Source: Cristatella mucedo (lineage: Eukaryota; Bryozoa; Phylactolaemata; Cristatellidae). Taken from it: 64,000 nucleotides of DNA. The stretch lies in contig WPIO01000006.1 in the NCBI GenBank assembly GCA_009760855.2, forward strand, positions 5,080,501-5,144,500, read 5' to 3'. The notes beneath the pieces were generated by a model, which worked only from the letters and a program-made list of their open reading frames with translations, searched no databases and was not told where the DNA came from. Position 1 is the first letter of the stretch. Each line of letters starts with the position of its first letter. The position numbers were made by a program, and so were the translations under genes. Shown here piece by piece: positions 58,584 through 64,000 of this stretch.

Positions 58584-59390
58584 AGCCTAAAGCTCGCTAT
58601 AAAAGCGGACTCTCAAAAACTTGATACTCAAGTATAGTTAAATAAATATTTGGCTTAGTTAACAAGTCGTTACATATTGCAGGTTCATGTTATATCGTGT
58701 CTAAAATCTGCTGAATTTGGAGCAAAATTCTTCTTACTCAATTATTTAGATACGGATATTAGCTTGAGATGTACTACTCCGGCCTCCCCACACCATGCGA
58801 CTTCATAATAGACAATGGGTTCTAGAGTCTGCCTCGGTTCTGCGGATTTCATGCTCAGGCTGTCGTAAGTCCAGCTGCTTCGGAATTTGCATTGCAAAGC
58901 TCTTTGGCTTACTGCTGGGTGCCACTCAATTGCTCGTGGCTCAATTAATTTCAGAAACGAAAAGCTTAATCAGATAAGTCATTTTTGTAGCACCCTAAGA
59001 GAACTCGATGTCCATTCAGGTGCTTCACGTATTAACATGGTCAACATCATCAGTCGTCAAAGGCGAATAGCCACTTAACTCCTGGGCCACACGAGGGCAT
59101 ACGATATGCCTCGTCGGCACCATCTGTGCTGCTTAGGAAAAGTGAAGCCTTTTGGTAGCATTTGCATGGGCCATCGCTCCTTGCTTGAGCTTACTTAGTT
59201 TTCTTAACTTTATTAACTTAGTCACCCAGTGGCTTAAAGCCATACTTAGAGACAACAAGCCTAGAGGTTACATGTGAAGCAGTAGCTATCCCTATACGTA
59301 TACATATTCACTTAAAGGCATCAATGCATGCACGACTCGACACCAAAGAGTAGCAGCAAACGGGTGGAGCTCAAAGTGTAAAAGCTTGAG
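58584..59390. other. Sequence just outside the right arm
   Basis: No gene recognised. It contains a LINE tail remnant at 58,980-59,045 (CCTAAGAGAACTCGATGTCC, minus strand) and, at 59,163-59,202, a 40-bp exact repeat of 53,644-53,683 from Cdt1 pseudogene intron 10. Confidence 0.5.
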
Positions 59391-59695
59391 GTGCTGCTGC
59401 CACTTTGCTTTGCTGCTGCTCCTGCAGCTGCTTCTGCTGCTCCTTGTGGTAGTGGTGGTGCGACTTCTCTATTAGAATGTCTCAGCTTCTGTTGCCCTGC
59501 TGTTGCTGCTCTACCTGCTGCCACTCTGCTGCTGCTATTTTGCTGCTGTTGCTGCTTTGTTGTTGGTGCTTTATCTGCTACACTGCTGCTGCTACGCTGC
59601 TGTTGCTGTTTCTACTCTGTTAGTGCGGCTCTGTCTGCTGCTCTGTTGTTGCTACTCTGTGGCTCTGCTGCCACGGCTCTGCTGCTTATGTAGCC
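59390..59695 (+). repeat. CTG/GCT-rich imperfect trinucleotide tract
   Basis: About 300 bp of CTGCTGCT-like repeats with substitutions. It reads as Leu-, Cys- and Ala-rich peptides in three frames, as expected for such a repeat. No gene is supported. Confidence 0.85.
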
Positions 59696-60384
59696 GTTTA
59701 AACGTACATACAAAGATGAACTTTTTATTTCTACTTGTAGTGCTGCTATCCCTCGCGTTCAAAAGTGCACCTAGTCTCATACAACTTCCTGTCATTTAAA
59801 CAATTTCCAGTGCATCGCCTGCCTCGGGGATAACAGCTCATCATAGCCACGGTGCTGCCACAATTGCTATGCCTTGGTTGGTCAATAAAATTGCCACAGC
59901 CTCCTACTCTCGTAAGCTGATCCCTCAAAGTATGTTAAACTATTAAGCAAGCTCCGAGCACTGAAGCCTAAAGGCTTACCTGCCCGAATGCATGCAAAAT
60001 CGTCATGTACGGACTGCCGAAGCTTTCACCCTAGAGGAGCTGGGTCCCGAGCCCGGGCAGCAGCAGGTGTAACCTCCGGTGCAAGAATGAATGCTGCTAA
60101 CGACGATTGTACGGCTGACACCATCGCCTCTAAGGCCGATCAACTGCTCAGTGTTCGTAGCACTTCCAGTCTCAACTCTCTAGCTTGGCAGAAGCTGTCA
60201 GCTGTTTCGGTATATAAAATGCTGCTGATGTATTCGTCTTGCTGCCTCTTATGGCGAACTTGCATGCTTGCTATTACAGAATATAAGGTAATGCATCCAT
60301 ATGCAACAATAAATAATATTAGCAATGCGACATGAATATCATGTATGTAAATTTTACCGTGTCTCTTTCTATTACTTCACAAAG

Positions 60385-60470
60385 CCACCAAGATTTGTGG
60401 GTGTTGTGCAGAAGAGTTTTATGTACGGCACTCACAGCATAAGCAGCTCAAATGCTGGTTTTTTAAATCG
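60385..60470 (-). mobile_element. Degenerate LINE 3' UTR remnant
   Basis: GTGGGTGTTGTGCAGAAGAG and ACGGCACTCACAGCATAAGC resemble the reverse complement of the 3' UTR at 63,900-63,975. Short and diverged. Confidence 0.5.
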
Positions 60471-60592
60471 CCATGTTTACCGAGACGCACGCGAAAACTT
60501 TTTACATCACTCCATGCGAGACTTCACGAGTTGCATATTCAAGCAATCTTAGTTCGCTAACAAGTTAATAGTGCTATAACATTAAACGCGAC

Positions 60593-61697
60593 CTAGATAG
60601 TTGACCGTGGTAGCCCATAGTATGTAGCAATAACAAATCCTGCACTTGAGATATTTGGCATTTGTGTTACCCATCCTATTGCTTTTGCTTGTAGATTTAT
60701 TAAAATAGTATCGCAATATCCTCTAATGCTTACTACTCTAGCCTTTCCATCAAATAATTTATGAAGATAGCCTAATCTAACACCATCGCTTGGATTGGGA
60801 TCTTCCGTAATCCTTAGCATATTGTGACTCGTGTCTAGAGTACCAGTCACCGTATCACATAGTTTAGTGACAAAGTAAGTCTTGATAAAATGCAAAGATT
60901 GGAGCATCTCAAATACAAGCGGGTCATCCATAATAACTATCATGCCTTCCACGAATCACTAATTATAGCATCTCCATTGATGGCAACTTTTGTATGCACA
61001 TAATCTTTCGTCGCAGCATCACTAAGATTTACTGGATTCGAAAAAATAATCCAACGATGATTAATCATATCCCAAGCTAAATCACAGGTAGGTAGTACCT
61101 CTGCTAACTTTAGGTTCATAATTTATAAACACATATATTTGTTTGACTGCACCTGCAGCATCTTCTGGATGAGTAAAACACTGAATTTTATTTCATTCAA
61201 GTTTAACGTTCCAGGCACCAGATTTCCTCTAGTTTGAATAAGTTCCAAAATTGCTATCACCTCTCCTCTGAAAAAATTAAAATTCCTTATATTAACTGCG
61301 TCGTAAATATGAGTAAATCCAAGTAATCACATCCAATGTCGACGTATGAACGATCAATCTTTAAACTTATCATGGCTTGAACGTCTGACGTGTAACTTAT
61401 GCTACCAATAACTATATTGTTAGCGTCACTCAATCTAGTCAAGCAAGCTTCACCATTTAGTTTTAAATGTACAGAGATATTGTCTGGATTCCAATTTAAA
61501 GAAACAGGAATAAAAGCTGGAATCCTTCGCTGATAACCTATTCGATTATCTTTCATGACCATCACTTGTACATCGTCGGGTGTGAGCTATGAACGTGTAA
61601 TATAAACCGTATTTCCATCTACCAATTTACCGGTTGGTAAACTGTAGAACGTTGGTCAATAAATTCTATGCAAAGGTGTCGTATTAATATGAGCCAT
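60593..61697 (-). pseudogene. Virus-like structural gene remnant (fibre-like motif), broken
   Basis: Intronless coding-like sequence running through three frames with stops and frameshifts. It starts with an ATG at 61,697. Segments: 61,287-61,565 (IPVSLNWNPDNISVHLKLNG), a middle part with SDAATKDYVHTKVAINGD (about 60,968-61,026) and 60,593-60,952 (NISSAGFVIATYYGLPR). The DAATKDYV motif is common in tail-fibre and spike proteins of DNA viruses and phages. AT-rich, unlike the neighbouring DNA. Exact virus group not recognised. Confidence 0.5.
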
Positions 61698-61710
61698 TTA
61701 AGTTTTTTAT

Positions 61711-61869
61711 TTAAGAAATGTAAGTTAAATCAAATTCATTCGTTGGATACTTAAAGTAAGAGATGTTAGCATTGAAGCCGATTATATAAAACATGTTAAG
61801 AAGTAATGATAGTATATAAAGAATTAGTATTAGAACGTAAAGAATTAGAAAGTCTTTGTCGTCAGCCAT
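61711..61869 (-). CDS. Small membrane protein, 52 codons, in virus-like block
   Basis: MADDKDF followed by a hydrophobic segment of about 25 residues (LILYVLILILYILSLLLNMF) and a polar tail. Stop at 61,711, only 13 bases before the ATG of the next minus-strand frame, a compact spacing unlike the intron-rich CDT1. The frame is open further upstream (to about 61,935). Function unknown. Confidence 0.45.
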   Translation of the reverse strand: MADDKDFLILYVLILILYILSLLLNMFYIIGFNANISYFKYPTNEFDLTYIS

Positions 61870-62009
61870 ACAGAACGGTGGCGCTTTAGCAACTGAAGAA
61901 GGTAGTGGTTTATAACAATAGAAACAAGGTAAATACTCTTAAGTACTGCTAAATAGGGAGGATGACTTTGGTTGTAAATAAAATATTTCATATGACTGAT
62001 TGAGAGCTA

Positions 62010-62520
62010 GCTCCGGCACCCATCTATAGCGTTCAATACCATGAGTTTCGTCCATCTCATTGAATTAAAGAAACTGCAATTAGTTCTGGAACAAATGTTA
62101 GCTTCTTCGTAGAAGCTAGGAATACGGATTACATTGTACTTTTTGACGCATTTCCATTGGTTGTAAGAAGTATAAGGCTACAGAGGGATGCTGCAACTCA
62201 CTCACCACTTCTATTAGTGATGCTGGTTATCAAGCACCTAGCTATAACGATATTTTATTCATTAATAGTGAATGTGCTTGGCTTTTCGACAGAATACGAC
62301 TGCGAAATGGGGGTTGAATTTAAATCATAATACTTCTAAAAATACTGAGTTATGAATGGGTGCAACTTCTACAGATCTAGGAAAGCTATTGAATATTGGT
62401 GATTACAATAGAAGTGTGGGGTTGACATCGTTTTTGAGAAAGAGTTAGGGTAATGGGGAGGGTTATTATTATCCTCTAGAGGTTAGTGGTTTAGGATTTT
62501 TTCGTAGCCGCTGATTCTAA
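62010..62520 (+). pseudogene. Virus-like gene remnant on the plus strand, broken
   Basis: Divergent from the minus-strand block. Coding-like pieces in changing frames include SSGTNVSFFVEARNTDYIVL, LFINSECAWLFDRIRLR and LLNIGDYNRSVGLTSFL, separated by stops. The alternation of short strand-like segments suggests a beta-rich structural protein such as a capsid component, but this is inference. No family assigned. Confidence 0.4.
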
Positions 62521-62537
62521 TCCTGCTTGCACTAATT

Positions 62538-63107
62538 TTGCTTAAGCTAGTACAGGTTGGGTACAGGGAAAACTCGCACTCCACTCAAGTTCCACCGAGT
62601 GGATTCTTCAGTGAAATTCGGCTTTTGGGTAGGATCTTTGGATGCTGCACAAACATGAATAAGATCCTGTACTATACAAACATTGAGCCCACGCTAAAAA
62701 GAGGAGCATTTGAGGAAATGAATGCGTTACACATAGTTGCTACTCCAGCGGCAACTCCTGCAGCAAACACAACTAGCATTGCTAAAATATCCTATCACGA
62801 GTCTCGCCTAATTTATCCTAACGCTAAGCCGAGCATTTCGACAAAAGGTTGTCCAGCAGATAAAAATCATAAAACATATGGTAGAATTAAACTTACTTAT
62901 AGGAAAAAAAGGCATGAAATATCACCAATAACTGACAGCAGTCAGCAAACGTGCAGACTTACCGTTCAATCTAAAGATGAAACAGTTAGGTGGCTCAAGG
63001 ATGCATTTTTAAAAACGATTAAGTCCGGTAGTAGGCAGTACTTATTCATGCTAACGACAAAAAATCGTTGCACTGCATCTTGGAGGCGGAAGTCAGCCAA
63101 GAATTGA
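62538..63107 (+). CDS. Unrecognised 189-codon reading frame
   Basis: The longest frame in this part. It is basic, with a Thr/Ala stretch (ATPAATPAANTTS) and a C-terminal part LTVQSKDETVRWLKDAFLKT. No domain recognised. It follows the virus-like block on the same strand and may belong to it; it could also be chance or a transposon remnant. The start is uncertain (several in-frame ATG codons). Confidence 0.35.
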   Translation: MLKLVQVGYRENSHSTQVPPSGFFSEIRLLGRIFGCCTNMNKILYYTNIEPTLKRGAFEEMNALHIVATPAATPAANTTSIAKISYHESRLIYPNAKPSISTKGCPADKNHKTYGRIKLTYRKKRHEISPITDSSQQTCRLTVQSKDETVRWLKDAFLKTIKSGSRQYLFMLTTKNRCTASWRRKSAKN

Positions 63108-63289
63108 AAGTGCGTAAGAAAAACATCTTTCCTCCAGCTCAAGGCCACAAGTCTTACGTAGACTTTAATCAGTTTAGGAAACAGTTCCTCAGTGTAAGCT
63201 TGAACTTAGCTAAAACTGGAATCCACCTTTTAGACTATATAGCGTTATAGCCTTTCAGCGTAATTGACCTTAGCTTTAACGAGCAATCG

Positions 63290-64000
63290 CTTAGTAATAC
63301 TAACATTTTGCGCCTCACTATCAAGTATAAAAATTTAACTAGCTCTTTAGTTCTGTCTCGGCTTGATTATTGTAATTCCCTTTTGGCTGGGCTACCAAAG
63401 AAAGCTATAATGTCACTACAGCGGACTATGAATATGGCTGCAAGGCTGGTCTTTAAGTCTCAGCAGTTTGAGCACGTGTCACCTTTGCTGGAAGAGCTAG
63501 GATGGTTGCCGGTTGAGCAAAGGATAGGGAGCAAAGTTCTTACGCTGACCCACAAGGCCCGCCACGGCTTAGCTCCTTCATACCTAGCTGAACTGCTACG
63601 TCAGTTTCAGCCTGTTCGCGCCCTCAGGTCCTGTGTGGACAAAAAATTAGCTGTCCCATTCCTCCGCTTAAAGACAGTTGGCGACAGAAGATTTAGCTCT
63701 GCATGTCCTAGACTGTGAAACTCGCTTCCACAATTCTTACGCAACGACATCTACTCTCCAACTGCCGACTATGGCACATCTTTTTCAGCGGTCCTGAACT
63801 GCTACTTCTATGTTACTCACTACCTCAACTGCTCTCCTAACTCTGCTATGCTTCCCACTTTCTCTTTGTTGCGTGAGACGAAGTCTGTTGGCTACCGAAT
63901 GCGTACCAAAAGCCGCTTAGGCTGCGAGTGAGCTATACAAAACTCTCCTACGTAACACCCACATGGTCTTTATGACTTTGTGGAGTTACTGACGGAGATA
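63290..64000 (+). mobile_element. LINE 3' part, runs to window end
   Basis: 63,308-63,718 encodes the ORF2 C-terminus: SRLDYCNSLLAGLPKKA, LGWLPVEQRI, HGLAPSYLAELLRQFQP, RRFSSACPRL, same family as 29,490-29,940. A 3' UTR with AAAGCCGCTTAGGCTGCGAG follows. 5'-truncated. The frame stops just after PRL, so it is inactive. Confidence 0.88.

Noticed and set aside
59391-59799. Cys/Leu/Ala-rich frames of about 100 codons
   Set aside because: Produced by the CTG/GCT tract; all three frames are open and there is no other sign of a gene.
1-64000. CRISPR arrays, operons, bacterial ribosome binding sites or terminators
   Set aside because: The window is eukaryotic: spliced gene, LINE/SINE/LTR elements and microsatellites. 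No regular spacer array was seen.

Overview
The window is animal nuclear DNA, probably from an invertebrate. The genes have introns with GT..AG borders. The non-coding DNA is full of non-LTR retrotransposon (LINE) fragments, tRNA-derived SINE-like pieces, a Ty3/gypsy-type LTR element, solo LTRs and (GA)n/(CT)n microsatellites. I cannot name the species.

The main structure is a very large inverted duplication. The left arm (about 9-23,837) and the right arm (about 34,313-58,574) are reverse complements of each other along almost their whole length. They are interrupted by arm-specific insertions, and a spacer of about 10.5 kb separates them. Each arm carries one copy of the DNA replication licensing factor gene CDT1, so the two copies lie head to head.

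The left copy (minus strand, 21,875 down to 3,239) assembles into 11 coding exons with compatible splice phases: 2,226 nt, 741 residues. It has an N-terminal PCNA-dependent degron, the geminin-binding/central domain (exons 4-6), an alanine-rich linker (exon 8) and the C-terminal MCM-binding winged-helix domain (exons 9-11). The right copy (plus strand, 36,976 to 55,442) keeps all 11 exons but carries two in-frame stop codons, a one-base deletion, damaged splice sites and a changed degron. It reads as a decaying duplicated pseudogene.

The spacer (about 23,838-34,312) holds the rest of a degenerate LINE. It is split by a nested LTR retrotransposon (24,671-29,353) with two recognisable LTRs and a 5-bp target duplication. 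An LTR-like repeat follows, then about 3.5 kb in which I recognise nothing. Comparing the arms gives 'empty' and 'filled' versions of several insertions. Two LTR-type insertions in the right arm have exact short target duplications and are absent from the left arm, so they post-date the duplication.

Outside the right arm (58,584-64,000) the sequence is unrelated to the arms. It contains a CTG/GCT-rich tract, a compact intronless AT-rich block (about 60,590-62,520) of broken divergent reading frames that looks virus-derived, an unrecognised 189-codon reading frame, and a LINE 3' end running off the window. All coordinates and alignments were read by eye; exon borders rest on frame, splice signals, family similarity and agreement between the two arms.
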